Positions 1-6,286 of a stretch of 7,529 bases of DNA are shown piece after piece. The notes beneath the pieces were generated by a model. That model made no database searches and was not told the DNA's origin. It worked only from the letters and a program-made list of their open reading frames with translations. A program made the translations under genes and the position numbers. The stretch is taken from assembly GCA_040758525.1 (NCBI GenBank), contig JBFLVQ010000474.1:1-7529 (forward strand). Direction: 5' to 3'. This DNA comes from JBFLVQ01 sp040758525 (GTDB lineage Bacteria > Acidobacteriota > Blastocatellia > Chloracidobacteriales > JADJPF01). Positions within the stretch are counted from its first letter, which is position 1. The number at the start of each line of letters is the position of its first letter.

Positions 1-35
1 AGATTATCAGATATAGCCTGAAACCAGATATACGA

Positions 36-41
36 AAGAGG
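36..41 (+). promoter_or_regulatory. Ribosome binding site of the sensor-like gene
   Basis: AAGAGG lies 5 bases before the ATG at 47, a normal Shine-Dalgarno distance, and fixes this start. Only 46 bases precede the gene in the window, so its promoter cannot be judged. Confidence 0.7.
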
Positions 42-46
42 TAGGC

Positions 47-757
47 ATGTATAACTTAACCAACTTGACCGTAGCTGATGTAGTAAAGTGCCGACAGATG
101 TTACGAGAGCTTGGCGATGGTGCAAAGAGTTTAGAAGAGCTGGCAGTTAGAATAGTACAATACTTTTATAATCTCTTTGGTGATGATCAGACCGGAGAGC
201 ATGCCATTGCCCTATCACGTTTATACAAGACTTGCTCTTACGAAAAGTTAGATAGTGAATTTCGCGACTTTGCTCAGGTAATGTTAGGTAGTGAGCCTGC
301 CACACCCGATCTAAAGTGTTTAACCCTACTAGCAACTACAGGAGAGCGGATAGAATGGAATTCTCCCAGGCGTTCTGCTGGACATAAAGCTATCCCTCTG
401 CCGAGCGAAAAGGTAGTTACCCAACTTCCAATGATTGCGCAACTGGTTAAGCAGTTTGGCTTAACAATTAGTGAGGTGCTCAGACCGAATCCAAACTTGA
501 TACGGGATATGGCAGAAAAGACCTACAATGTTTTTCATGTTGAAGAGGCGGTAGGTAGTAAATATGTCCCTGCGCAAGAGGGTTTTGTTATTCCCTATGG
601 AATCAAATCTGTCGTAGGATTTGGCGGGATACTACCACAAGGAGAACTTTACGCCGTAATCCTATTTTCTAAGCAGACTATCTCCAAAGAAGTAGCAGAT
701 CAATTTAAGGTACTTGCCCTCGGTGTCAAAACGCTTATCCTTGCCGCCCTTTGGTAA
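47..757 (+). CDS. Stand-alone sensor-region protein (histidine-kinase N-terminal type)
   Basis: The protein is a 236-residue soluble protein with no membrane helix or signal peptide. Its sequence resembles the conserved sensory region found at the N-terminus of multidomain PAS/GAF histidine kinases in cyanobacteria, proteobacteria and planctomycetes. The recognisable blocks are an N-terminal helix with LTVADVVKC (7-15), KCLTLLATTGE (90-100), WNSP (104-107), IPLPSE (116-121), TYNVFHVEEA (159-168) and the strongly conserved stretch YVPAQEGFVIPYGIKSVVGF (173-192). The end, with strands around LYAVILFSK (201-209) and a final helix, has the look of a GAF-like fold. No PAS, HisKA, HATPase, GGDEF or receiver domain follows, and the gene stops cleanly at TAA after residue 236. 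It may therefore be an input module acting through a partner encoded elsewhere, or a sensor detached from a kinase. The ligand is unknown. The family recognition is from memory of motifs; a GAF-type fold is inferred. Confidence 0.75.
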   Translation: MYNLTNLTVADVVKCRQMLRELGDGAKSLEELAVRIVQYFYNLFGDDQTGEHAIALSRLYKTCSYEKLDSEFRDFAQVMLGSEPATPDLKCLTLLATTGERIEWNSPRRSAGHKAIPLPSEKVVTQLPMIAQLVKQFGLTISEVLRPNPNLIRDMAEKTYNVFHVEEAVGSKYVPAQEGFVIPYGIKSVVGFGGILPQGELYAVILFSKQTISKEVADQFKVLALGVKTLILAALW

Positions 758-783
758 TAAGTGGCACTTTTTGGCGGCTCTTA

Positions 784-822
784 GTTACAGATATTTTACA
801 GAATCTTAATAGTGCTATTACA
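784..822 (+). promoter_or_regulatory. Phased TTACA boxes, PhoB/PhoP-like operator (copy 1)
   Basis: TTACA occurs at 785, 796 and 818, that is at offsets 0, 11 and 33. A TTAA sits at 806 close to the empty 22 slot. Direct repeats with an 11-base period are the hallmark of OmpR/PhoB-family response-regulator sites; Bacillus PhoP boxes are TTAACA-like with this period. A matching block recurs at 1034-1072. No clean -10 follows: TATTAA at 832 fits 4 of 6 positions at best. The regulator identity is inference. Confidence 0.5.
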
Positions 823-831
823 TCGCGCTGC

Positions 832-1025
832 TATTAATTATTAGCTTGCTAAACAGCGAGCTAAGTAATACCACACAGATCTCAGCACCGCTGGTATTGC
901 GGTAAACAAAAACGGGCAGCCAATCTGAGTGCGTATGGCTGGGTGTGGTATCTTTGACTGAGATGATGGTTAAGGTAGTCCCCTATTTATCTTTTGGCCA
1001 CTGCTATAGTGGCCTTTTATTTTAG
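832..1025 (+). ncRNA. Candidate structured small RNA
   Basis: This stretch has no credible reading frame but dense base-pairing potential. A 10-bp hairpin joins 841-850 to 855-864 with an AAAC loop and one G-U pair. A perfect 9-bp closing helix joins 868-876 to 943-951. Inside it are a 5-bp hairpin (887-891 with 899-903) and a 6-bp hairpin (917-922 with 936-941). The loop of the second contains CTGAG (925-929), which can pair with CTCAG (881-885) to form a pseudoknot. An alternative 7-bp helix joins 879-885 to 958-964. The stretch ends in a strong terminator. The 5' end is only estimated from the operator-like repeats upstream. It could be a free-standing RNA, or a 3' untranslated region of the preceding gene. 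A riboswitch is less likely because no + strand gene follows. It does not match the hallmark sequences of tmRNA, RNase P RNA or SRP RNA. Confidence 0.5.
996..1025 (+). terminator. Intrinsic terminator
   Basis: GGCCACT (996-1002) and AGTGGCC (1008-1014) form a perfect 7-bp stem around a 5-base loop, followed by a T-rich tail at 1015-1023. It could end the candidate RNA at 832, and also transcripts reading through from the sensor-like gene. The complementary side lacks a T tract, so it acts on the + strand. Confidence 0.85.
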
Positions 1026-1033
1026 TTGAATGC

Positions 1034-1072
1034 GTTACAAATTTTTTACAGCAACTTAAAGAGATTGTTACA
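1034..1072 (+). promoter_or_regulatory. Phased TTACA boxes, PhoB/PhoP-like operator (copy 2)
   Basis: TTACA lies at 1035, 1046 and 1068 (offsets 0, 11 and 33), with TTAA at 1056 near the 22 slot. Aligned without gaps to 784-822, the block matches at 28 of 39 positions, and the differences concentrate between the boxes. The last box overlaps the -35 region of the promoter at 1065-1093. That is the usual place for a PhoB-type activator to bind. Which regulator binds here is inferred. Confidence 0.55.
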
Positions 1073-1093
1073 GCAAATTGTTAATACTATAAC
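1065..1093 (+). promoter_or_regulatory. Sigma70-type promoter
   Basis: TTGTTA (1065-1070, 4 of 6 to consensus) is separated by exactly 17 bases from TATAAC (1088-1093, 5 of 6). Transcription would start near 1100 and, with no protein start supported by a ribosome binding site, would reach the terminator at 1149-1184. The overlap of the -35 with the third TTACA box suggests activator dependence. Confidence 0.6.
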
Positions 1094-1099
1094 GGGCCT

Positions 1100-1184
1100 T
1101 AGCTATAGACTGAATGAATTTCCTCATAGACAATATTCTAATGCTTTGCCAGTTGAGCAGATCTGTTCAACTGGTTTTTTCTTT
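1100..1184 (+). ncRNA. Candidate small RNA of about 85 nt
   Basis: A well-formed promoter at 1065-1093 and a strong terminator at 1149-1184 face the same way about 50 bases apart, and no gene lies between them. The resulting transcript would have an unstructured 5' half, including the run TTTCCTCAT (1119-1127), followed by the terminator hairpin. This is the common layout of trans-acting bacterial small RNAs. The CCTC core could pair with a Shine-Dalgarno sequence, which is only a suggestion. An ATG at 1114 opens a frame, but it lacks a ribosome binding site and runs into the terminator and antisense over the lipoprotein gene, so it is not called. The transcript end points are approximate. 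Confidence 0.5.
1149..1184 (+). terminator. Strong intrinsic terminator
   Basis: CCAGTTGA (1149-1156) pairs perfectly with TCAACTGG (1167-1174). The stem extends inward through a G-U, C-G and A-T pair to a GATC loop, giving 11 pairs. Six T and then CTTT follow (1175-1184). On the opposite strand the sequence after the stem is not T-rich, so it is not an obvious terminator for the converging lipoprotein gene. Confidence 0.85.
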
Positions 1185-1194
1185 CCTGTGCTTA

Positions 1195-1719
1195 TTAGAA
1201 TCTGTTGTTTTTGATGAACTCATCCCATTCCTGATCCGATTTATATTGGTATTCTCGCCAATTATTGATCAGGCCATTCTTTATCTTTACTACGACAATT
1301 CCATGATACCTATTGTTCATTTGAAATGTATATTCACCAAATCCAACCTGTTCTTCTTCATTAAAAGCGAGATTATGCCAGGCCATTTTCATTGGTGGTT
1401 GTGGCTTACTATCACCACCAAAAAACTCATAGAGAGCCTTTCTACCTATATAAACCTGTTTATCTGGTGGCTCTGTGTAAGTAGCATCTTCTCTATAACA
1501 GTCTGATGCCTTTTTAGCATTACCTTCATTCCAACCATCCGCAACTGTCTGCATAAGTTTTATAAATTCAGCTCTTTTTAGCTTTGTTGATGAGCTGTTT
1601 TCATTTGCCATAGGCTTTTCATTGGCAGTATTTTCTGCCACTACAGGATAAGGATTTTCTCTACTACATGATGTTAACAATGTGAAAAGAGAGATAATAA
1701 TAATGGCTCGTAATAGCAT
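1195..1719 (-). CDS. SnoaL/NTF2-like lipoprotein
   Basis: The protein has 174 residues and begins with a lipoprotein signal: Arg4, a hydrophobic run (5-15) and the lipobox LTSC, with Cys18 as the acylation site. A polar linker (19-50) leads to a domain at about 52-168 that looks like an NTF2/SnoaL-type cone fold. Its features are the helix DGWNEGNAKKASDCY (61-75), EDATYTEPP (77-85), IGRKALYEFFGG (91-102) and the C-terminal strand and helix WREYQYKSDQEWDEF (154-168). Such domains bind small ligands or act as small enzymes; the substrate here is unknown. The ATG at 1719 is preceded by AGGAG at a rather short 4-base spacing. It is the downstream gene of a unit with the hydrolase at 1753-2478, with a gap of about 33 bases, so both probably act outside the membrane in one process. 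The lipoprotein call is firm; the fold call is from motif resemblance. Confidence 0.8.
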   Translation of the reverse strand: MLLRAIIIISLFTLLTSCSRENPYPVVAENTANEKPMANENSSSTKLKRAEFIKLMQTVADGWNEGNAKKASDCYREDATYTEPPDKQVYIGRKALYEFFGGDSKPQPPMKMAWHNLAFNEEEQVGFGEYTFQMNNRYHGIVVVKIKNGLINNWREYQYKSDQEWDEFIKNNRF

Positions 1720-1752
1720 ACTACTCCTAGATTCGCGTCCATCGATTAAATA

Positions 1753-2478
1753 CTACTTATTGGCCCAAAGCTTATTTAACCAATCAACGGTTTTACTTAA
1801 GGCAGGAACAAAACGTTTGGTCTCGTAATGAGAGATTCCTGCAACAACCTGTAATTCTACTTGACCACCTTTTTCTTTAAGCTTATTGACTGCTTGTTCT
1901 GTTAACTTTAAGTCAAAAAGCTCATCTTGAGGACTGTGTATTACATAAAACGGAACACTACCATCAGGTTCATCAACGGGTCGGGCTGAGACTGGTATTG
2001 CCGCACAAAACCGTTTTGGATGGCGAGAAGCGATAAACCAGCTACCAATCCCACCCATACTATATCCAGTCACCACTACACGTGCTTGATTAATGGGCAG
2101 CTCATTAATAGATTTATCTAGCAAAGTCAATACCGCCTGTTCACTCTGTGAATCTCTCCAACTTGAACCAGGACAATCAGGAGCAATGATAATAGCGTTA
2201 AGCTGTTCAAATGCGGGAATGACCAATTTTTCTAAATATTCTCTACTGTAATATGGTGTTACTTTGCCACCATAATGTAAAGCTAGTACCAATGGGACTT
2301 TCTCGTCCGATAAGGTTTTAGGAATGTAGACACAATAACGTAAGATCTGGCCATCAGCCAGTTTTAATTCTTTCTCATGTAACCCAGCGCTCAGTTTCTC
2401 CTTTGGTATTGCATTATTACCATTTAAACTCGTACAGATAGAAAGTAGCAATAGACTCGCAACGGTTATATACCACAT
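1753..2478 (-). CDS. Secreted alpha/beta hydrolase (esterase/dienelactone hydrolase-like)
   Basis: From the ATG at 2478 the protein has 241 residues. A TTG at 2484 would add two residues, but AAGGAG (2487-2492) is 8 bases from the ATG and only 2 from the TTG, so the ATG is preferred. Residues 1-20 form a hydrophobic export signal, which is odd in having no basic residue; LSIC is a poor lipobox. The mature part shows an alpha/beta hydrolase core: strand VPLVLALHYGG (61-71), with HYGG as oxyanion region, and nucleophile elbow GYSMGG with Ser140. Asp185 in SPQDELF and His217 in GISHYE are the likely acid and base of the triad. The class includes PHB-depolymerase-like and carboxylesterase/dienelactone hydrolases; the natural substrate is unknown. 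It leads a two-gene unit with the lipoprotein. A weak promoter may lie at TTGCCT (2536-2541) and GATAAA (2514-2519), 16 bases apart. Confidence 0.85.
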   Translation of the reverse strand: MWYITVASLLLLSICTSLNGNNAIPKEKLSAGLHEKELKLADGQILRYCVYIPKTLSDEKVPLVLALHYGGKVTPYYSREYLEKLVIPAFEQLNAIIIAPDCPGSSWRDSQSEQAVLTLLDKSINELPINQARVVVTGYSMGGIGSWFIASRHPKRFCAAIPVSARPVDEPDGSVPFYVIHSPQDELFDLKLTEQAVNKLKEKGGQVELQVVAGISHYETKRFVPALSKTVDWLNKLWANK

Positions 2479-2486
2479 TATCAATA

Positions 2487-2492
2487 CTCCTT
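2487..2492 (-). promoter_or_regulatory. Ribosome binding site deciding the hydrolase start
   Basis: AAGGAG on the minus strand lies 8 bases from ATG (2476-2478) and only 2 bases from the upstream TTG (2482-2484). The ATG is therefore the likely start codon. Confidence 0.75.
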
Positions 2493-2521
2493 AGCTATTC
2501 AAGCATCTCCATTTTTATCGC

Positions 2522-2552
2522 AAAAATAGCAGCTAAGGCAATATTGCTTAGC
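2522..2552 (-). terminator. Probable terminator of the polysaccharide-type operon
   Basis: Read on the minus strand, GCTAAGC (2552-2546) folds back on GC-C-TTAGC (2539-2532) with one bulged C and a short AT loop. After five bases come five T (2526-2522). It begins 20 bases past the stop codon of the 596-residue membrane protein. The bulge and the distance of the T tract make it weaker than the two + strand terminators. Confidence 0.45.
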
Positions 2553-2571
2553 AAAAGAGTAGCTTGTTCTC

Positions 2572-4362
2572 TTATTGTGCGAGCGGGAAATGATAGATTC
2601 TCAATAATTCATCCTCATAGTAAATAGTAGTGTCAGTGTGGCTACGGCGGTAGGCTTCACAAAGTTCAAGCACAGCAAATTCAAGACTGGCACGTCCAGC
2701 CGGGGAACGATAATGGCGATAGGTAGCATCGGCAAGTACTGAGAAGGGAACTGACTGTGGCTCATTAACAAATGCTGCAAAGGGCTGCTTCTCGACAAAT
2801 ACAAAGAGATGTTTAACTGAGAAAGGAAAACGAAAATCGGCCTGACCAGCACGACCAGAAAACTCATCGACAAACTGAGCAAGATCTTTGTGCCAGCCTG
2901 TTCCATAACTCTCTGCAAACTGCTCTACAGGTGCAGCAATCATCCATTGTTTACGTGGAAACCGTGTGGCAATCTCCAAGGTCTTACGTGCAACAATGTC
3001 GTGTTCAAGGTAACGGCCTGTTGTTCCAGGTGGCGAAATAAGATTGATTGAGACAGCAAAAAAGAGGATAAAGAGTATTGCTTCAACACGAATGGCAAAA
3101 TCCTTCGATATTTTATGCAAGAAGAGCGATGCTAAATTGAAGAGAAGACCGCACAGTAGCGCCAATGCTGCAGGCAGTGTAAGCAACAATATCTGACCAT
3201 GTTTTTCCAGTATTGTAGGAAGTTCTGAGACAATAGTAAGCAAGGCAAGCCCTAGCCATACAATGCTTGTTACTGCTAATGCCAATTCACGCTTTAGTAT
3301 GAGGGTAAGTTTAGCTGCTAGTGCAACAACAAGTAATACAGGGGCCGTCAACAACACAATAATTAAACAACAAGCAATATCAAAGTGTGCCTTGCGTGCA
3401 CGAGCCATACGCGCTAGGGCAAATAGCAGAAACAGTACACCCAACTCCCAATTACCACCTGACCATTGTCGTAATAATGATTCGTGCAGGCTCTCACTAA
3501 GTACTGCCCAGGTCAATTCCCACTGTTGTGGTTGTGCTGTTAGTATCGGTGGTGGTAGTATAAACAGGTAGGCCCCTAAACTATAGATGGCTATTAATGC
3601 GGCAGCGCCATTCTCAGTTAACGCGCGTACACAATAACCAACACCGAGCACAAGCAGACAGCCTAACAGTGGGGCAAGAAAACGTATTACCTGCATAGGT
3701 TCGATCGAGCCGATCAGTACTAATGCTGCCGCGATTGTGGAAAACAGTGAAGGTTGACCAGGGGGACGATCACTGCTTAGCAGTTGTCGGGTTTCCAACA
3801 GTAGTTGGTAACTATCTGGATGGCCTAGACGCAACTGTTGTAGTGGTTCTTCAAAACGTATTATCAATAGTAGGCTGAAGATGATCGTGAGGGCAAGGGC
3901 AGCCAACATACCAGTCGGGGTAGTAATATTAGATTGACGTAGATAGGCAGCTAACCATTGCATACCATCACGCCAACGTGTATGTACTCTTACATATATC
4001 CATTGGCGTAAAGAGAATCGCTCAATTGTATCGGCAATATGAAAGATCAGTTGCTGCAGGTGGGTTTTCAATACTTCTTGTAAACGTCCACGATGGCGTT
4101 GTAGCCAGTAGCAGAGTGGCCAACTGCTATAAAGCAGTATCAATGTAAACCAGTTGAAGAGATGTAATGATGCTAGTGCTGTCACGCCTAGTAATGTGAT
4201 CAGCGCTATGCGTGCAAACCCACTTACTAATAGATCTATGGAAGAATGTTCTTCTGATCGTGTTGTCAATATACGACTTGGCAGCCAGAGAAAGATCATT
4301 ACAAACAGCAGTCCAAGCCAGATGGCATTGAATAGATCGAGTAATCGTAATGTCGCCATCAT
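2572..4362 (-). CDS. Multi-pass membrane protein with GT-C-like layout
   Basis: The protein has 596 residues. Two N-terminal membrane helices (about 10-32 and 50-82) are followed by a basic, probably cytoplasmic stretch (88-145) and then roughly eight more helices between 150 and 442. After the helix at 152-169 comes an outer loop with LGHPDSYQLLLETRQLL (179-195). An acidic motif in the first large loop next to the membrane is typical of GT-C glycosyltransferases and STT3/PMT-like proteins, where it binds metal and sugar donor. A soluble C-terminal domain of about 150 residues (442-596) follows the last helix, also as in GT-C proteins. The catalytic role is inferred; it could instead be a non-enzymatic assembly protein. 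The gene starts 6 bases after the exporter-like gene, with GAGGTG before tandem ATG codons at 4362 and 4359, so the two are co-translated. Confidence 0.7.
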   Translation of the reverse strand: MMATLRLLDLFNAIWLGLLFVMIFLWLPSRILTTRSEEHSSIDLLVSGFARIALITLLGVTALASLHLFNWFTLILLYSSWPLCYWLQRHRGRLQEVLKTHLQQLIFHIADTIERFSLRQWIYVRVHTRWRDGMQWLAAYLRQSNITTPTGMLAALALTIIFSLLLIIRFEEPLQQLRLGHPDSYQLLLETRQLLSSDRPPGQPSLFSTIAAALVLIGSIEPMQVIRFLAPLLGCLLVLGVGYCVRALTENGAAALIAIYSLGAYLFILPPPILTAQPQQWELTWAVLSESLHESLLRQWSGGNWELGVLFLLFALARMARARKAHFDIACCLIIVLLTAPVLLVVALAAKLTLILKRELALAVTSIVWLGLALLTIVSELPTILEKHGQILLLTLPAALALLCGLLFNLASLFLHKISKDFAIRVEAILFILFFAVSINLISPPGTTGRYLEHDIVARKTLEIATRFPRKQWMIAAPVEQFAESYGTGWHKDLAQFVDEFSGRAGQADFRFPFSVKHLFVFVEKQPFAAFVNEPQSVPFSVLADATYRHYRSPAGRASLEFAVLELCEAYRRSHTDTTIYYEDELLRIYHFPLAQ

Positions 4363-4368
4363 CTCACC

Positions 4369-5925
4369 TCAGGCTGCGTAGTAGGCGTAATCAGGCCGTT
4401 GTAGCGCTTGTAACACACTACGACCAGAGAGTAGTACAAAGACGGCAGCGCCCAGTGCCAGCCCGACCGCGGCATTATGTACACCGAACATATGACTGAG
4501 GCTGTAACCAACCATAAGATTAAGCATTAATGCAGGTAACAAGGCTACCAGTGTAGGAATAGGTCGCGATAGGCTAAAGAGTACCATTGCATTGAAAAGG
4601 CCTACGCTTAGCATTAAGTAACCTAGACTGCCGATTAGTGCTGTGCGCGCGGCTGCATTTGCGATCGTTTGTTGCCACACTCCCAGTTGATAGGCTAGTA
4701 CAACTGCACAGAGTGTGAATAGTATGATAATTATCATCACAAAGAGAAAGTAGCGATGACGCAACTGGCGGGCTAGCGTGGTAGTATCAGCCGTGATTGT
4801 ATGTGTTGCTCTGTTGTACCAGTAGTGCATAAACTGGTAGTTTAAATATTCAGCAATTGCTGCGATCAGCAAGAAGTTAAGCAGTGCCAAATCCATTCCA
4901 CGTTTGTATTGTGCATCCACTGCGAAACTGAGTCCAGTGACCGGATTTACCGCAACACCAGCCATCAGTCGATCAGCAAAAAGAAAACTGAAATAGGCAG
5001 TACCATAGACAAAGTAGGGAATAAGCGAATAAAATAGCGCTGGCAGACGTGGCATCTCCATATCATCAGAAAGAGCCCTATTACCTCGCGGGACCGTTCG
5101 AAATCCTAGTATTGCTAATAGTATTGCCAGTGCAAGTGTGAGTAGCGCTGCGCCTAGTTGTGCCATGAGTGCGCTCAGGTCCAATCCCGCTCGTAGTATT
5201 ATAAAACCGACTCCTCCACTGAGAAATACAACAGGAATACGCCAAGCATGTTTCTGTATTGAGAGTACTGCACAGATCATCCAGAGTAGGCTGAGTATTA
5301 GATAATAGATGGCTGCCGCAATCAGGTGCTCATCAGCAAAGAGCGCACGATAGAAACCAAATAATAGCCCTATAAACCCTATCAAAATTGTTGTTGCCAA
5401 TCCCAGGCGTAGAAATTGGGCACAGACTCGGCGCGATAATGCCTCTTCACCTAGATTAATATAGAAGAGGCCACGACGTGCAATCACCTGTATAAATCCG
5501 CCACTAGTGATTAGGCTAGCCATTACTGCCAGGCTGAGCGGGGCTGCTAATTCTGGTGGTAGTACTAATGTAGTGTGTTGTGGTTGTGCATATTCGAATA
5601 GAAATGTTGCAATCCAGGGTAGTGCATAAATAAAACTGCGGGAAAATTGCTCAATAAAGCAGCGTAATTCGGCAAGCATACGCTGCTCCCATCGCAGTGG
5701 TACTGGTAGAGATGTAGGTGTAGTTGGAACTTCAGCACTGAGCCGCTTGTAGATATATTGACCCAGCGCAAGCGCATTAGCAAAACCCAGTTCGTCTGCG
5801 ATCCGCCCATCCGTATAGCCAAGCGATTCGATGATCGCAGTTGTCTCCCAAGCATCGGCTAGTTGTGGACTCACTGATGCTACAGCACGCACCAGATCTT
5901 CCAAATTTGTCACGGGCGAATCCAT
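4369..5925 (-). CDS. Membrane exporter, PelG/MOP flippase-like
   Basis: The protein has 518 residues. A soluble N-terminal segment (1-65), predicted helical, contains WETTAIIESLGYTDGRIADE (26-45) and ALALGQYIYKRL (51-62). It is followed by about 12 membrane helices from 97 to 503. The mid-region YFVYGTAYFSFLFADRLMAG (304-323), and the block with MDLALLNF and AEYLNYQFMHYWYNR (344-372), resemble PelG-type exporters, in which a helix pair precedes an amphipathic Y-rich segment. PelG is the inner-membrane exporter of Pel-like polysaccharide and belongs to the MOP flippase superfamily. Typical PelG is about 450 residues; the extra N-terminal domain makes up the difference. A glycosyltransferase remnant lies just upstream, fitting a PelF-PelG order, and the GT-C-like gene follows 6 bases downstream. 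ATG at 5925 is preceded by AAGAGAG at a loose distance. Membrane transport is likely; the PelG assignment is tentative. Confidence 0.6.
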   Translation of the reverse strand: MDSPVTNLEDLVRAVASVSPQLADAWETTAIIESLGYTDGRIADELGFANALALGQYIYKRLSAEVPTTPTSLPVPLRWEQRMLAELRCFIEQFSRSFIYALPWIATFLFEYAQPQHTTLVLPPELAAPLSLAVMASLITSGGFIQVIARRGLFYINLGEEALSRRVCAQFLRLGLATTILIGFIGLLFGFYRALFADEHLIAAAIYYLILSLLWMICAVLSIQKHAWRIPVVFLSGGVGFIILRAGLDLSALMAQLGAALLTLALAILLAILGFRTVPRGNRALSDDMEMPRLPALFYSLIPYFVYGTAYFSFLFADRLMAGVAVNPVTGLSFAVDAQYKRGMDLALLNFLLIAAIAEYLNYQFMHYWYNRATHTITADTTTLARQLRHRYFLFVMIIIILFTLCAVVLAYQLGVWQQTIANAAARTALIGSLGYLMLSVGLFNAMVLFSLSRPIPTLVALLPALMLNLMVGYSLSHMFGVHNAAVGLALGAAVFVLLSGRSVLQALQRPDYAYYAA

Positions 5926-5988
5926 TCTTAGATTCTCTCTTATTGCTTGTTACTTTTGAGTTAGTATTACATAAAAGTGCTTGAAAGA
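5926..5988 (-). promoter_or_regulatory. Leader of the exporter operon
   Basis: This is 63 bases between the glycosyltransferase remnant and the exporter start, and AT-rich. A TGTAATACT (around 5970) could serve as an extended -10, but no good -35 sits at the right distance. With its former upstream partner broken, the exporter must use a promoter here, inside the remnant, or read-through from the accessory genes. Confidence 0.25.
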
Positions 5989-6286
5989 TTAAGCTTTGCT
6001 CAAAGTTATAGAATGAGGTGTTGTGGTTGCTTGTACTGGTTCCCTCCTACTTAATCTCTGATAGCTTTCCCGATATTCATCGAGAAAACGGGCTTGGGTA
6101 AAGTATTGTAAGGCGCGTGTACTCGTTTGCCTAGCTGTATACATTCAGTATCAACTATTGCTAACAACCCGCTTGGCCCATAGGCATATTGCCTGGTTGG
6201 TTTAGTAGTGTTATCGGTTCTTGTAGGTCAGTAACTAGGTCGCCTAGCGCATCCGTTGCCCGCACTACCGCGCCAGTAACTCCTTT
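5989..6286 (-). pseudogene. Broken C-terminal remnant of a GT4-type glycosyltransferase (PelF-like?)
   Basis: No intact gene lies here, but two short frames carry consecutive parts of a glycosyltransferase end. The first (6286 down to a TAG at 6161) reads GVTGAVVRATDALGDLVTDL and then QEPITLLNQPGNMPMGQAG. That matches the 'G.TG.VV...D...LA..I..LL.D...MG.AG' region of GT4 enzymes. The second (6144 down to TAA at 5989), in another frame, reads RALQYFTQARFLDEYRESYQ, the usual last helix 'Y....F...Y...Y'. In-frame stop codons at 6145-6147, 6151-6153 and 6161-6163 and the frame change separate them. The N-terminal 250 or so residues are missing: similarity begins where the accessory gene at 6288 ends. 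The remnant sits upstream of the exporter in the same direction. The pseudogene call rests on translations made by eye; the PelF subtype is inferred from position. Confidence 0.65.

Noticed and set aside
743..778. GCCGCC (743-748) and GGCGGC (773-778) as a terminator of the sensor-like gene
   Set aside because: The 24-base loop and the absence of a T tract after the second arm make it a poor terminator; the one at 996-1025 is far better.
996..1014. GCCACTG within the terminator as a cobalamin-riboswitch B12 box
   Set aside because: None of the other conserved cobalamin-riboswitch elements is present, and no B12-related + strand gene follows; the sequence is just the terminator stem.
1026..1506. 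Two overlapping + strand frames (1026-1214 and 1114-1506) that could be read as small proteins
   Set aside because: They have no ribosome binding site, run through a strong terminator hairpin, and the longer one is antisense to the well-supported lipoprotein gene.
3263..4381. + strand frames opposite the 596-residue membrane protein (3263-3571 and 4154-4381)
   Set aside because: They are antisense reflections of a long membrane-protein gene, with low-complexity Ser/Asn/Arg-rich translations and no start signals.
5565..5855. Minus-strand frame of 96 codons overlapping the start of the exporter gene
   Set aside because: It is an alternative frame of the exporter gene; its translation has no family resemblance and no ribosome binding site.
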